A stretch of DNA of 64,000 bases. Origin: Ascaphus truei. Taxonomy: Eukaryota > Chordata > Amphibia > Anura > Ascaphidae. Under the pieces are notes generated by a model. It saw nothing but the letters and a program-made list of their open reading frames with translations, was not told the DNA's origin and made no database searches. Positions within the stretch are counted from its first letter, which is position 1. Each line of letters starts with the position of its first letter. Made by a program: the position numbers and the translations under genes. The stretch covers positions 186,001 to 250,000 of the forward strand of contig WSYH01000139.1 in the NCBI GenBank assembly GCA_036426205.1. Direction: 5' to 3'. This document shows positions 1 through 11,973 of this stretch, in pieces.

Positions 1-284
1 ACAATGTACAGATTGTTTATAAACATAGTGGATACTAAAGAACCACAGAGATAAGAATAGAGGTTTTTAAAAAACAATATACATACATATATACTTTGTC
101 CAAATAAAGGACTATATAACCAACCTCTCCTGAGAACTATATTAAAACAGATTTTGTAATGTTTTTGTTATATACTTTTTTAATTACTGTAGCTTTAATT
201 ACATTTTTAGTTAGCTACATCCATTGTGCATCATTTTTATAATGTTTGATACCTACAACCATATACATTCTTTATTGTGCACCT

Positions 285-500
285 AGAGCAGTGATTTTAA
301 ACCTGGGGTTCGGCGGCCAACAGTGGGGAAGAGCTGGAACCAACTGTCCTAGGTCAGGTGGCGGCTCCCAAGTTGTGGCTCCCAAGCAGCGGTGGTGTTC
401 AAGCGTTCATTGCAATCTCCCTCCTCCTCTGCATGTCGGTTCCAACTTCGGCCAGACCGGAGGAGGGAGCTGAAGACCGGCACAGCACCAGAGACCTCGT
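285..500 (+). repeat. hAT-like repeat fragment
   Basis: GAGCAGTGATTTTAAACCTG resembles the CAGTGGTTCTCAACCTGGGG terminus of many hAT MITEs. The matching right end was not found. Confidence 0.3.
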
Positions 501-529
501 CGCCCCAAGGTAGGATTGTGGAGGTAAGA

Positions 530-697
530 TGGGTGGGGGGCGGTGAAGGGAGAGGGATGTGGAGGAGTAAGGGGAAGACAGGGAGGAGTGAGGGGAAGAG
601 AGGAAAAGGGGGGACTGTGAGGAGAAGAGAGAAGGGTATGAGAGGGGGCAGCGTGAGAAGGGAAGAGAGAGAGGGGGAGTGTGAGAGGGGAAGAGAG
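530..697 (+). repeat. Purine-rich (G/A) tract
   Basis: About 170 bp almost wholly G and A on the plus strand, with loose repeats of GGAGTGAGGGGAAGAG. Open frames across it are composition artefacts. Confidence 0.75.
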
Positions 698-698
698 A

Positions 699-1031
699 GT
701 GCAAATAAAGTTTTTATTAAGAATTAAAGTGTAAACATATGCGATTACACTCACATGCTACAAAATGGGAAATCACTTTTAGACTACCCAGGGTCAAAAT
801 GCAAACGAGCTTCAGATCTCTGCCGACACTCACTCCAAAGCTCCGCTTCCGCAGCAACAAACGTTCCATGCGGCCAGCACCGTCTTACAGTGGCGCAGGG
901 AGAGTAACAGTCCGGCGTCCAACTGGTCAAGGAAGGTCCCAATGGTCTAAAAAGTGATTTTCCTTTTTGGAGCATATGAGCGTAATCGCATATGTTTATT
1001 TTTTAATTCTTTATAAAAACATTACTTGCAC
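699..1031. mobile_element. Foldback MITE, about 88-bp arms
   Basis: Inverted arms at 699-786 and 943-1031, roughly 85% alike, starting GTGCAAATAAAGTTTTTAT and containing AAACATATGCGATTAC. The middle is GC-richer. No clear target duplication seen and no protein. Confidence 0.7.
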
Positions 1032-1601
1032 TGTGTCTATTTTCTTCTCTTTACAAATCATTGGCAAAAATATCTGATATATCTACATGTATACAGTCCC
1101 CCTGGATATCCCTCTAACATCAATGGGTTCCAGACACTTTGTCCTTTTTTTAAGTTGGATGTTGCACCTTTAAGAAGTCCTGAAGCTGATTGCCAAGTTT
1201 GAGTACAATATCTGCCTGTTATATTCGTCCATCTTGTCAGTGTATCCATTACCTACCTACTGTACAAGCTAGTTCATACTGTTACATACAGAATTACGCT
1301 ATTTGTGTATCTTTTTTACCCCTCATATGGTTCCTGGGAGCTGTGCTCAAATTCTTGTTCATAGTTTGCTGTAAGACCATGTGGAAAGTCTTTTTGACAG
1401 ACAAGCACCGCAGAACATAAAAGGGGTTGTATTGTATATTTGTTTTTCAATTATTTGTAATTTATTTCTTGCTTATTTGCATTATCACTTATTGCGTATT
1501 ATTTATTCTAAAGATTGTTGCGCTTTGAGTTTGTTTTATTATCTTGATACATACAGTAGATGCCGTTCAACTTTATGGATGACTGTGTCACACCAGGGCC
1601 A

Positions 1602-1865
1602 AATGTATGAATGTATGTATATCTTCATTTATATAGCGCCATTAATGTGCAGAGCGCTTCACAGCAGTGATACACATGGCAATCATATAAATAACAAATA
1701 ATACAAATAACACATAATGGGAAGAAGTGCTTCAGGCATAAAAGTGATATTTAGGAAAATGAGTCCCTCCCCCAAAGAGCTTAAATCTAATTGGTAAGTA
1801 GGAAGAACGCACAGAGACAGTAGTAAGGTGTTCTGGTAAGTGCGCCTGCAAATATTTATTGTGTG
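1602..1865 (-). mobile_element. L2-like LINE 3' end fragment
   Basis: Reverse complement of the 3' end of the LINE at 60585-61855. It shares the ATGTATGTAT tail, TTTATATAGCGCCATTAATG and AGAGCGCTTCAC, and further in CTAATTGGTAAGTAGG. So it is a 5'-truncated copy of the same or a sister family, 3' end to the left. Confidence 0.7.
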
Positions 1866-1983
1866 CCACTTCATACATAGGTTTCTATATTTCTGTACCA
1901 GTCAAGAAATAGACCCAACGTTGAAAGGGTTTCAAGACAACTTTCAGCAGCAAATTTATTTCACGTTCTAAATAGATATGAAT

Positions 1984-2025
1984 AACCCTGAAGAAGGTCC
2001 CTCTGGGGACCAATACGCTGGGTGA
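1984..2025 (+). ncRNA. Hammerhead-like motif E (degraded)
   Basis: AACC, CTGAAGA (1988-1994), an A, stem GGTCC/GGACC, then AATACGCTGGGT where the other copies read GAAACGCGT-GGGT. Stem I (ACC/GGT) and stem II pair, but GAA is mutated. Followed by GGGCCAATAAACACC, perhaps the 3' end of a non-autonomous element. Confidence 0.35.
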
Positions 2026-2107
2026 CCTTTTGTGTTATGGGCCAATAAACACCTAATATCATAGTTGTTGTGCCCTTTGCTAGTACTATGATTATTTTTA
2101 TACTCAT

Positions 2108-2136
2108 TGTGTGTGTGTGTGTGTGGTGTGTTGTGT

Positions 2137-2170
<34 letters not shown>
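2108..2170 (+). repeat. (TG)n microsatellite
   Basis: Interrupted TG dinucleotide tract. Confidence 0.95.
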
Positions 2171-2172
<2 letters not shown>

Positions 2173-2411
2173 AATAGTTGTCAGTATACTAAAAATATAG
2201 ATTTATCTGTAAACATAAATGTCAACCTTTACAGTGTTGGAGGTCTGGTGGTCTCAGAGCCCCACCGGGCCTCTGAAAATCGCAATCATTTGATCTAATT
2301 GCAGTCATCTTCAACAGCAATCACATGACTGCCTCCCTGGCTGACGAAAACGAAAGTGCAAGGGGATCCACTTCTTTTTCAAACAAGCCGACCTCCCATC
2401 ATCCCCTAGAT

Positions 2412-2689
2412 TAGGGGTGCGCAAAGTTTCTTGCATGCGCCCCCCATATCCTCTCCCCTCCGGCTCGCGCCTCCCCCTCCTGCACAGTCATGTGACGTCA
2501 CGTAACCCTGTGGCTTCATTTGACGCCAGGTTGCCATTGAGACGCATAATTGGAAGGCCAGGTAAGTACAATTACAGAGGCCTCACACGATCCCCAGCAT
2601 TTATTTTAAATGCCTTCGGGGAAGCGCGGGGCCTCTGTAACAGCTGCACCCCCCAAAAAATCTCATGCCCACCACTTTGTGCACCCCTG
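2412..2689. mobile_element. hAT-like MITE, 278 bp
   Basis: Terminal inverted repeats TAGGGGTGCGCAAAG and CTTTGTGCACCCCTG, flanked by an 8-bp duplication (CCCTAGAT at 2404-2411 against CCCTAGTT at 2690-2697, 7 of 8). TIR type and TSD length fit hAT. The interior is GC-rich and non-coding. Confidence 0.75.
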
Positions 2690-2699
2690 CCCTAGTTAA

Positions 2700-3780
2700 C
2701 AAGTATTTTCCCATAACGTACCTGTTAATGCAATAGAGTCTCTGGCATGCCAGAGCCTGTGCCACACCAGGTACATCATAAGGACACTTTAACGGTTAAT
2801 ATGGTTTTTTAGCCCAAAAACATTTGCTTTGTTTGATAAAACATTTCTATTTCTTCTTTTAAATTGTAAGTGTAAGTTCTGAAATGCAACTGTTTTTGGC
2901 CTTGTGAGATAATTATTTTCATCGTAAAACAACTTCCTGACAACAATGTTTTTTGCAAATACTGTAATTATCAGCCATGCAAATCCAGCCCTTATTTTTT
3001 AATTATATTTTTGTCTGAAAAAGCAACAATAACAGTTTCTGATCCATATCTCTGCATTAAAGATGCCGAGTACTTAGCAAAATGCACTGTAGTTGCAAAA
3101 TTGCAAAACCACTAAGTTATATAACATATTCTATAGTAAGCTTTTTAGAATTTAAGACGTATCTAATGGCATCCAAAATTAAGTCCATAACATGGCAAAA
3201 GTAGAATATCAAATATAACAGATTGAAAAAAAAAAGATATTGGTATTGTTAGTATAATATTAGGATATATGTGGAAAAGTAATGAAACAATAAAAAGCAC
3301 CAAAGTACATTTAAACTTCCAGCTGATTCACATTATTAAGACTTTCCAATTTAAATTATCATAAAAGAGGGAATGATTAATGGCTGAAACCCTCCCAGGA
3401 GCCCCATACTAAGGCTGAGTCCATAGTGGATCCGACGTGGCAAGCAATGTCACTCGCACCATATCCAAACCAATGGAGGCCAATACATGTGTCCATAGTG
3501 CGCACATGTGAGCGCAGAGGCAGCCGAGGCGTGGCAAGACAAACTAGTTTGTCTTTGCCGCGCGACAGCCGGGTCACGTGGGCGGTTCAGCCAATGAGGG
3601 CAAACAGCTCACTTGACGTAATGAGCATGTCCCTGGCACGGCCCCCCAACGCTCAAACCTGGAGGACACAGATCTCGGTAAGTACAGTGGCACGTGATGA
3701 ATCGCGCTGGGTCATGCACGCGCCTGTATTATATCCGAGGCATAAGTCATGCCCAAAATAGACAAGTCGTTAATGCTCCA
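2700..3780. other. Intronic DNA with a GC-rich repeat fragment
   Basis: 2700-3395 is AT-rich with nothing recognised. 3395-3740 is GC-rich (starts AAGGCTGAGTCCATAGTGGA) and looks repeat-derived. Its 111-codon open frame has no recognisable protein. Confidence 0.4.
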
Positions 3781-3783
3781 AGA

Positions 3784-3938
3784 CAGAAGGGCTCAACTCC
3801 AGTCCACAGGACCCAACAGGTCAGGTTTTAAGGATATCCCTGCTGAGAACAGGTGGCTCAATCAGTGGCTCAGTCACATGTGCTGAAGCAGGGATATCCT
3901 GAAAACCTGACCTGTTGGGTAGGAGTTGAGAACCCCTG
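3784..3938. mobile_element. hAT-like foldback MITE, 155 bp
   Basis: Near-complete hairpin. Ends CAGAAGGGCTCAACTCC and GGAGTTGAGAACCCCTG; both arms contain CCCAACAGGTCAGGTTTT. The 8-bp duplication is CTCCAAGA (3776-3783) against CTCTAAGA (3939-3946). Confidence 0.8.
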
Positions 3939-4235
3939 CTCTAAGAATATTATGTATTACACTTATGCAGGGAAGGGGAAAGACTGAAATCAGAGATAAA
4001 GTCAATAGGGCTTTGCATGCTGTAAAGCTTTATATAATAAGGCCCAGAAAGTTAAACAGGAGGAAAATAAGGATGCAGTGCGTTTCTTCTTTTCGAAATC
4101 ACCATATTATTCAAATGGCAATAACAGCCCTGCCACAGATTACTTGAAGTTTAAAGATAAATGGGTCATTTACAGATTGCTAGCTATGCTCATGTATATG
4201 GCAAGTGGTGTAAAGGCATGTTTTTATCCTCACTA

Positions 4236-4236
4236 A

Positions 4237-4268
<32 letters not shown>

Positions 4269-4298
4269 TATATATATCTATATATATATATATATATG
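4236..4298 (+). repeat. (CA)n(TA)n microsatellite
   Basis: About 12 CA units followed by TA units. Confidence 0.95.
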
Positions 4299-4704
4299 TC
4301 ATTAAATCACTGCACTCATTCTTGTTTACTGATATGTTTGGTATACTGTAGTGTACTTTAAAAAAGCCAAAATACTGTAAATATTAGCATTGTATTCTAC
4401 GTCTCAACTCGATTTGGATTTTTACACATAAAACAAGCAGCTATATTAAAATAAGTGAGGTCTCATTGTTCACTTCAATTATATAGTGGGTGGCAGTAGC
4501 ACAAATCATGTAATAAACTAGCTTTATAAGATTAGTGCATTGCACTATTAATAAATAATTCAAGAATGGGACACAGTTTATCTCAGAATTGCCAGGTGCC
4601 ATTATCTTTATATTAAAGATTGCCAGGTGCCATTATCTTTGATTAAACATTGAACATTATGCATAGTTCATGGGGTAATCAAGAATACGGTCAGAGACTT
4701 AAGA

Positions 4705-4770
4705 CTTTATTCTGTAAGGTTTGTTAAGCGCAGATGACGTGCTATTGTAGGAAAAGCCCCATTAAAGTGC
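4705..4770 (+). mobile_element. Truncated MITE related to 11846-11973
   Basis: TTTATTCTGTAAGG, then CAGATGACGTGCTAT and GTAGGAAAAGCCCCATT, match the left arm of the hairpin at 11846. The right arm is missing. Confidence 0.55.
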
Positions 4771-5360
4771 TGCAGAATAAATGCCTTAAAGAGGAAAACT
4801 ATGAAGGTGGAATACTGTGGTTTTCTGTGTATGTATGGGGCCAGAAATGAAGGGGAGGTGATCAACCGCTCTACCTTAATATTCGGACAAGTGAATGAAT
4901 ATTCTTCAAATAATGGGGTGCACGGGGAATAAACACTAATTAATACCAATTGATCAAAGATTAAATGATTAAAATATCCCAAAAATGGGATAGAATGCTG
5001 ACGTCTAATATATGGAGAAATTCTCAAGAAACACAGTACTAGGTTTCTAGGTTCTAGGTACTAGGTTCTCGGGAGACCTTGAACTTAACAGCAGCTATAC
5101 AGATAGATTGTGACAGGAGCATATAAACCTTTAATAGGGTATCACATTGGATATGGGTTTAATAATCCACAAACAACCTCCTTAGGCTAGATAGCTCACA
5201 CAATTGTTAAACACATGAGCTCCGTGGAAAAGCCAAACACAGTTACATTCAAATCCAAGGCAGCTGCATCAATTATGGTTAACTAACCTGCAGAAAGCCC
5301 GTTCAGTAACTATTGTGTCTTATAGTTGTATCCAAAGTGCCTATAAGTACATAAGTATAT

Positions 5361-5675
5361 ATGGGGCCGGCCTTACCTCTTGTGGGGTCCAAGGTTTCCA
5401 GTGTAAGTATGGGGCCGGCATTACCTCTTGTGGGCCAAGGTTTTCAGTGTATGTATGAGACCTGCCTTAAATCTTGTGGGGCCCAAGGTTTTCAGTGTAT
5501 GTATGGGGCTTGTCTTACCTCTTGTGGGGCCCAAGGTTTTCAGTGTATGTATGGGACCGGCCTTACCTCTTGTGGGGCCCAAGGTTTCCAGTGTCTGTAT
5601 GGGGCCGGCATTACTTCTTGTGGGGCCCAAGGTTTCCAGTGTCTGTATGGGGTCGGCCTTACCCCTTGTGGGAGG
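5361..5675 (+). repeat. 48-bp minisatellite, 7 copies
   Basis: Units start near 5361, 5409, 5455, 5502, 5550, 5598 and 5646 with ATGGGGCCGGCCTTACCTC as first half and TTGTGGGGCCCAAGGTTTTC as second. Because 48 is divisible by three, several frames stay open as repetitive peptides (MGPALPLVGPKV). Those frames are not genes. Confidence 0.9.
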
Positions 5676-6057
5676 GTACTACCTACTTTTCAAGGTATAT
5701 AATCTCCCAGTAAAGTCCCTGTGAATTCACTTTTCACTTTACTTGCATACATGTAAGTATCTTTACTGGTATATACCAGTTTTTAACTGCACTAAGTTAC
5801 ATAAGCTTATGCTTAGTTTATTAACCCCTTCAGGGTAAATTTCACAGAACATTTGTATGCATTCAGCATAGGGACCTGCTACTGAGACTTACCTTGACGT
5901 TGGTTAGCAGGCTTGTCATTATTTGATCAAAGGATTTAACCAAAAGTCTCCTTTATCTTACAGACTTAGGTTTCAATATATGTATATTTATTTCCCTATT
6001 TATTGTTAGCCCAATTGGAGAAGCGTAGGGATTCACTTTCTGTTTTTTCACATACTG

Positions 6058-6451
6058 CACCGACACACTTTATTCGAGCAAATACCCGGTATGTACCTGG
6101 CAGATACCTGGAATGCGCCACTCCTCACCTCTGACAAGCCCCGTTGCATTTGCCTTCCCAGCCTGGGTTCATGACTGGCTGATGGGCGGCTGATCTGTTA
6201 AATGATAATGATTAGGATTTAATAGGCTGCAATGCTTCGCGTGTCTACCAGATGGCATAAATTCATGAATTGTAATGCAGTATATATATATATATTGTGC
6301 AGTATTGCAGCCAGCGGGAATAAAATGCTTCAATCCCTGCTTGGAAAATAACTCAATGCACTCGGGCAGAAAACAGTCACAAACCTCAATACACCCGGGT
6401 ATACCCGAATTCGTGGGACTAGCCAAGCTCGAATAAAGTGTGTCGCCAGTG
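6058..6451. mobile_element. MITE with CGACACACTTTATTCGAGC termini
   Basis: Inverted termini CGACACACTTTATTCGAGC and GCTCGAATAAAGTGTGTCG. The ends resemble those of the MITE at 16754-17092. Non-coding interior with a short TA run (6283-6296). Transposase superfamily not identified. Confidence 0.65.
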
Positions 6452-6505
6452 TATGTATGGTGAAACTTTTCACCAGCAGCATGCTCCTTACAAAGAGAAG
6501 CGCGG

Positions 6506-6539
<34 letters not shown>

Positions 6540-6548
6540 TTACATTTT

Positions 6549-6645
6549 ATGTATGGGGCCACCCTTACATCTTGTGGGGCCCAAGGTTTTCAGTATATGT
6601 ATGGGGTCGGCCTTACCTCTTGCAGCGCCCAAGGATTTTAGTATA
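6549..6645 (+). repeat. 48-bp minisatellite, 2 outlying copies
   Basis: Same unit as at 5361-5675, separated from it by about 870 bp that includes a MITE. Confidence 0.85.
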
Positions 6646-7229
6646 CAGTATTTATGTACTCCAGCATTTTCATTTTGTTATATGGATACGATTGACTGGA
6701 TTTTGTTATCCAAACATAAATTACAGATTCGAGTATAGGTCAAACACAATGGCAAAGTCATAGGATTTAATATGTGATCTCAAGCAGAACAGATACAAAG
6801 ATAAGTTTAAACAGTGTTAGCCCGTAGACAGAAAAAAAGCGTTGGCAATAAAAAAAAGAGCAAAAGTAAATAAAGTAAGAGTGATACTGTTAACACCTAC
6901 CTGATGTTTAAAAAGAGTGCACACTTTCAGGATCTCTGATGCACTTTATTCAAGAATATTACAATAGAAGCGGATACACTAAAATCTATTTATACAGGGT
7001 TGTATACTGTAAAATATTAATGTCTCAACTCTGACTTGAATATTTACGTGTTGAACATGTCCATGTAAAACATGCGAAATGCGTAGGTAGAACATTACAA
7101 ATGGTTAGTGTAAAAAAGCAATGCAAGAAGAAATGTCAGGGAATTTGTATAGTTGGTAAAGATAGAGAAATTATACATCTAGAATTGATAAATTCAAAAC
7201 CAACTTATCCATAAGGAAACAATTCAATA

Positions 7230-7390
7230 TTTTTTTAATGAATTATTACTATTATTATTAGTATTGTCAACATCATCTTCATCATCATCATTCATTTATA
7301 ACACAACACAATATTCAGTATGCAGAGCAACATTAACATAGACTAGTGCAGTAGGTAAAGAGGACACTGCTCTGGGCTGCTTACAATCTA
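7230..7390. repeat. LINE/SINE-tail-like fragment
   Basis: Trinucleotide-rich lead (ATTATT, CATCAT) followed by CTGGGCTGCTTACAATCTAG, a phrase common at the ends of amphibian L2/CR1-type repeats. Family assignment is from memory of such repeats. Confidence 0.35.
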
Positions 7391-7408
7391 GAAGTAGAGG
7401 AGATACTA

Positions 7409-7557
7409 CGGGCCATATGTACTGGGCATTCTTCTATCATAATACCTCTTCTGGCACCAGAAGACACATTAGTCAATTCAAGTCATTGGGCTGTAAGTGG
7501 TCTTCCAGTGCCAGAGGGTGTTTTATGGCAGAAGAATGCTTAGCAAATATGGACCGG
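7409..7557. mobile_element. Foldback MITE, about 150 bp
   Basis: Arms GGGCCATATGTACTGGGCAT and the complement of GAATGCTTAGCAAATATGGA, with CATTCTTCT-CATAATACC matched in the right arm. Hairpin with a short central loop. Confidence 0.65.
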
Positions 7558-10282
7558 AATGTAAACAATAAAAATGACATTTCAACTTGTTAAATATGGG
7601 AACTTTTTCCCTGCGTATTGAAAATAAGAAATAAACAGTAAGAAGTCCTTAAAAGAGAAACTAGATTATCTGTTAAACAAATACATTACGTACTTACTCA
7701 GGGTACACCGCTAAAAAGTCACGTGGCTCTATCCAAAAACAGCAGGTTCCAAGCAAATCAGTTGAAGAATAGTTTTTGACACCAAAATACAATACAAAGA
7801 CTTTGACCCATTTGTACTTCTACAATTTTAATCTGCACATAGTCAATACATAAAATATTCTCTCAGTGTGTAATATATCATGTACAAAATATTTTAAATG
7901 TATAAAACATTTTTTTTATCACATATGGAATTGTGGAATTCCCAAAAACTGATTAGGCTGAATGATATATGGCTGCCTCTTATGATTTACCAATGTAAAC
8001 TGGAATTGTTTATTTCTTGTTGAAGCTTATTCCAAAAATAGATCTAGATATGATACAGAGGATATATAAGACAATTTTAAAAATCTTTAACTCTGTAGGA
8101 CAAAGCGCTTTTTCATGCTTAATTCCTTTTTTCTACACAGTCTGACAACTGAAATCACAGCTATGCTGACAATGCGATACAGAAGGAACTTCAATCCATA
8201 CAACTGATTTCTTCAGAGACCAAGCAGAAGAAAAGGTGAGAATTAACCATTATTCTGAATAATAGAAGTGGGCCACATCCTCTCACTGAAGTTCTCACCC
8301 CCTCCACATTGGATTAATCAGGAGAATAACTATGCTGTCCCCCATGGAAGATGCAATCTACAAAGTCTCAGTATGCTCTTCTGCCTGGTTAACTCCACAG
8401 GAACAGCTGGACACAGTGACAATGTTAAATCAGCTCTTGGCTTTGCCAATCTTATTTTTCCCCTCAGACAGAAACAAAAGAAAAGCAGACATATCTTTCG
8501 ACACCCACAGCTCACAGCAAGACATGCCACTATTGGGCCAATATATCTTACACTGTCATTTAGCACAAAGAAGTTGTCTTCTTACATTACAAATATACAT
8601 AATGATACAATTAACTCAAACACTTTAAGTGTTTATTTATTTGTAATACACAACTGAATTAGCAATACTATCTGAAATCACACTGCAACGTAACCAACTT
8701 GGTTTATTTAAACACATTCTATTTTGGATGGACAGGTAGCGGATTGTTAGTTTTGTACTAACAAAAACGGTCTAGTCTATTTAAAGGATAAATGTAAACG
8801 ATTGATAGTGGCATGTTTAATTGGTTAAATATACAGCTGATTTACCCTTTTTTTCTATTTTTTAAATGAACCAGTAAGTATAAGTAATTTTGTATATTAT
8901 ATTTTACACTTTTAACATTTCCATGGTAAACAAATGAATTGGATCATTTTAACATTCTTCATCTAGTGTATTTTAGAGATAAGACAGATAGTCTGTACTG
9001 TATGTAAATTGGTATTACAGCTTTGTTCTTTGTTAGTAGCTATCATTAGTCAAACAAATAAATGGCCTAGGCTGAGGACACTTGCATTCTGCCACCATCA
9101 CAAAAATAAAAGAATCCAACAGTGTATTAGTTGGAGTAAAATAGGTGACAGGTTTATAAATAAAACTCGAACGATACTGCAGACCAACCATCGAAACATG
9201 GGAAATCACATATGGAGTTAAACCTAGCTTCCGCTATTCTTACGTTGTGGCTTGGCCGGTCTGGCCATATGGCTGGTACCTTTATCTGCAATCTTTTGCT
9301 GTGGCTTAGCAGGCCCACTGCACTGGCCCTGTGGTTGGGTTCTCTTTCAACATAACTACAGGCTTTTACAGTGAATGACAAGAACTACACAAAAATATGC
9401 CCAAGTACCAGCTTACCTAGATTTAAGTCGCCTTAACCTATTTCTCGGCCCTCACTTGGATGCTGCCCATGCACATGCTTGGGTGCACCTGGCACAGAAG
9501 AACATAGCTAGTGATTCCCTGTTGTTTCCCCTCTTCAACCTTCTCTTCCTGCCTGAAAATGTTCCCCACCTGGTAGCTCAAACAAGGGGAACCTTCGGCT
9601 GCAGCATGCATGGTCTCATGAGAGGCTTCTGCAGCCATAGGGTTAAAGAAGCAGTCTCTCCTAATTTTGTTTTCATGTTTTCACATTGGTAAGTTATTTG
9701 TATTCACCTTGCAATGTATGTCAAGTATTTAATTAAACTGTAGCTATTTTCAGATGGAATTAAAGACAATCCTGAACATCACCAAAATAAGGGATTTGGG
9801 CACAGTATGTATTTAGCAAATCTTGAATGAAACAGTGTATTCTTCCTGCTTGTATTATAGTACAATGGGATTAACATTGTGTTTCTCTAGATTTCATCTT
9901 TTTCCCACAAAAATGTACTAGATCTGAGGTGGCATAAATCTATCTGGGTTAAGAGCATCTGTACCAATGTATAAACCTTACCTACCTCATGATAGGGGTT
10001 TCCGTATTGATTCCTACATTTGTAAATGCAATGAAATCTGTACACACATATATAAATAAAACAATGCCAACAATAATGGTGCATTTTCTGATAGGGTGAT
10101 AATACTGCAATGAGCATTACTACTCCAGACCGATTGAGCAACATACAGTATTTGGATTTCAAACAAGGTGAATGCACTCATGAATCAGTCTATTGTTGTT
10201 AATTTTTTCCACAGTTTAAGAAATGCTTAGCAGCTTCTTGAATATAGGTCCAAGGAACAACTGCTGGAATATGCAACACATA
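7558..10282. other. Intronic DNA, no gene recognised
   Basis: AT-rich. An open frame of 129 codons (8268-8657, plus) and one of 105 codons (9375-9692, plus) show no family motif and run antisense to EPHA7. The GC-richer stretch 9060-9660 may be an old repeat. I see no support for coding. Confidence 0.5.
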
Positions 10283-10820
10283 GGGGCCTATACACTAAGC
10301 AGCAATAAGCCACTTATCGCCACAAAAGCCTACAGCGATCACCAAGCCTCAATAAGTCAGTGATAAGAGACCTTTCCAGCAAATTTTTTTGCAGAGAGAA
10401 ATAAATCGACAAACGCAGCAATAAATTTCAGCAGCATTTTTCATTTTTACAGCTTATCGCCAGCTTCCTAAACTTGTGCACCCCATAATGGTGCCTGTAT
10501 CTTGGAAGCAGGGGGTCCACCGGACCTGAAATCAAGGCGGTTCTGCTCCAAAGACCCCCTGCTCATCTACACTAGTAATAATTTCGGGCGAGATTTGCAG
10601 AGAGGGGCTGCTCTCTCTCTCTCTCTCTGCAGCAGAAAGAACTTGCCAGGTGAGTCCTTTTAAGAGGGGCGATCTTCACGTCGCTGGCTACTCGCCATTT
10701 TTGCAAATGTTGCTATCACTGGGATTCGGGGCTTTCTGCATACCGTGATAGCAACGCTGTCAAAAATGGCGATTTATAAACCCTGGCGATTTTTTTACCG
10801 GCGCTTAGTGCATAGGCCCC
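10283..10820. mobile_element. MITE, 538 bp, GGGGCCTATRCACTAAG termini
   Basis: Left end GGGGCCTATACACTAAGC, right end GGCGCTTAGTGCATAGGCCCC. Sub-terminal parts also pair (GCAATAAGCCACTTATCGCC with later GGCGA-rich sequence). The interior holds a CT run (about 10610-10628) and the module GAAGCAGGGGGTCC found in other repeats here. Target duplication unclear. Confidence 0.7.
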
Positions 10821-11845
10821 ATGATGTCTTTCTTAAGTGCTTATTAAAACATCTTGTAAAAATGAAAAATGCGGCTGAAATTTAAAAAATTGCAATAATC
10901 TGACTTGTTGGACAAATGGAAGGGGCCCTGGAAAATTATTTTATAAATCAATATTGATCAACTAATAACTGGACAATTTATGCAGGATTGGGATTTTAAA
11001 TGCAAATCCGCCACTGCAATACAAAGGGAACAAATCTTGACTTCCCAACATTTGCAAAAATGCAAATAAAAAGGATACTTTACTGGGTCATATGAACATA
11101 TGCAAATAATGAAAGCCATTCAAACATGTTCCCCTACATCCACTGTACGTAGTAAAAATACATTAACATGAAACATTGTCATTATACAATGATCTCGACA
11201 GAAAAAAAAGCTTTGTTATACAAAAGAACCATAAAGGTCAAAGTTATTATTACCGGGAGAAGACGGCACCTGAAAGCTTATGCTCTTTATAAACATCAGT
11301 TAGACATAAAATATATAACTTTTAACTTACTTTGTTCATTTTTATTATGTATTATTTTATTTTTATTAGCCCTAAAGACTAACACTGTACCATCCTCTAT
11401 TTGTGTCAAGTGTTTATTTTGAACAAATGCAGATTAAAATAAAATCAAAAGCTCTTGCAAAGACGTTCACTTTCATATTAGAAACATGATTATTCTGAAT
11501 AAACTATGCACCACAATGCACTCACAGCTAACAGTGCTAAACAGTCACAACTGGGAAAAAAGGGGTAGACAGTGCAATAGTAGTTTTTTGACAATGCTTT
11601 TTGAATCAAAATATGTTTAGTGCCATGCCTGAATTAAATAAGACTATCTTTATGTATCCCTGCACTAAAGAAAATCAGAAAGATCGACATACAGTTCCTT
11701 CATTTTCTGTTAACAGATTTATTGTGAAGTAGGGAGGCCACATAATTGACCACCGTCTTCAAAATGTTCATCGATGTACACAGCTGACTGCATGCTGCAT
11801 CGCAATAACTCTATTATCATTTGATGAAGGTAGGTGAAACACACT

Positions 11846-11973
11846 GGCCCTTATTCTGTAAGGTGCGACAGCACAGATGACATGCTATCGCATGAAAAGT
11901 CCCATTGACGTTAACTGGGTTTTTCATGCGATAGCACATCATCTCCGCTGTCACACCATACAGAATAAGAGCC
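11846..11973. mobile_element. Hairpin MITE, 128 bp
   Basis: GGCCCTTATTCTGTAAGGTG pairs with ACCATACAGAATAAGAGCC; CATGCTATCGCATGAAAA pairs with TTTTTCATGCGATAGCAC. Almost the entire element folds on itself. Confidence 0.75.

Larger units (their letters stand above)
3947..5360. other. Intronic DNA, mostly AT-rich
   Basis: Contains a CA/TA microsatellite (4236-4298), a 31-bp tandem duplication based on TTGCCAGGTGCCATTATC (about 4588-4645) and a truncated MITE (4705-4770). No gene seen. Confidence 0.6.

Noticed and set aside
5361..5724. Overlapping repetitive open frames of 69-113 codons on both strands
   Set aside because: Produced by the 48-bp minisatellite; the peptides mirror the DNA repeat in several frames.
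6283..6535. TA-rich runs as a replication origin or promoter
   Set aside because: Ordinary dinucleotide microsatellites with no supporting motifs.
8268..8657. 129-codon plus-strand frame
   Set aside because: No recognisable domain, overlapped by open frames on the other strand, inside an EPHA7 intron.
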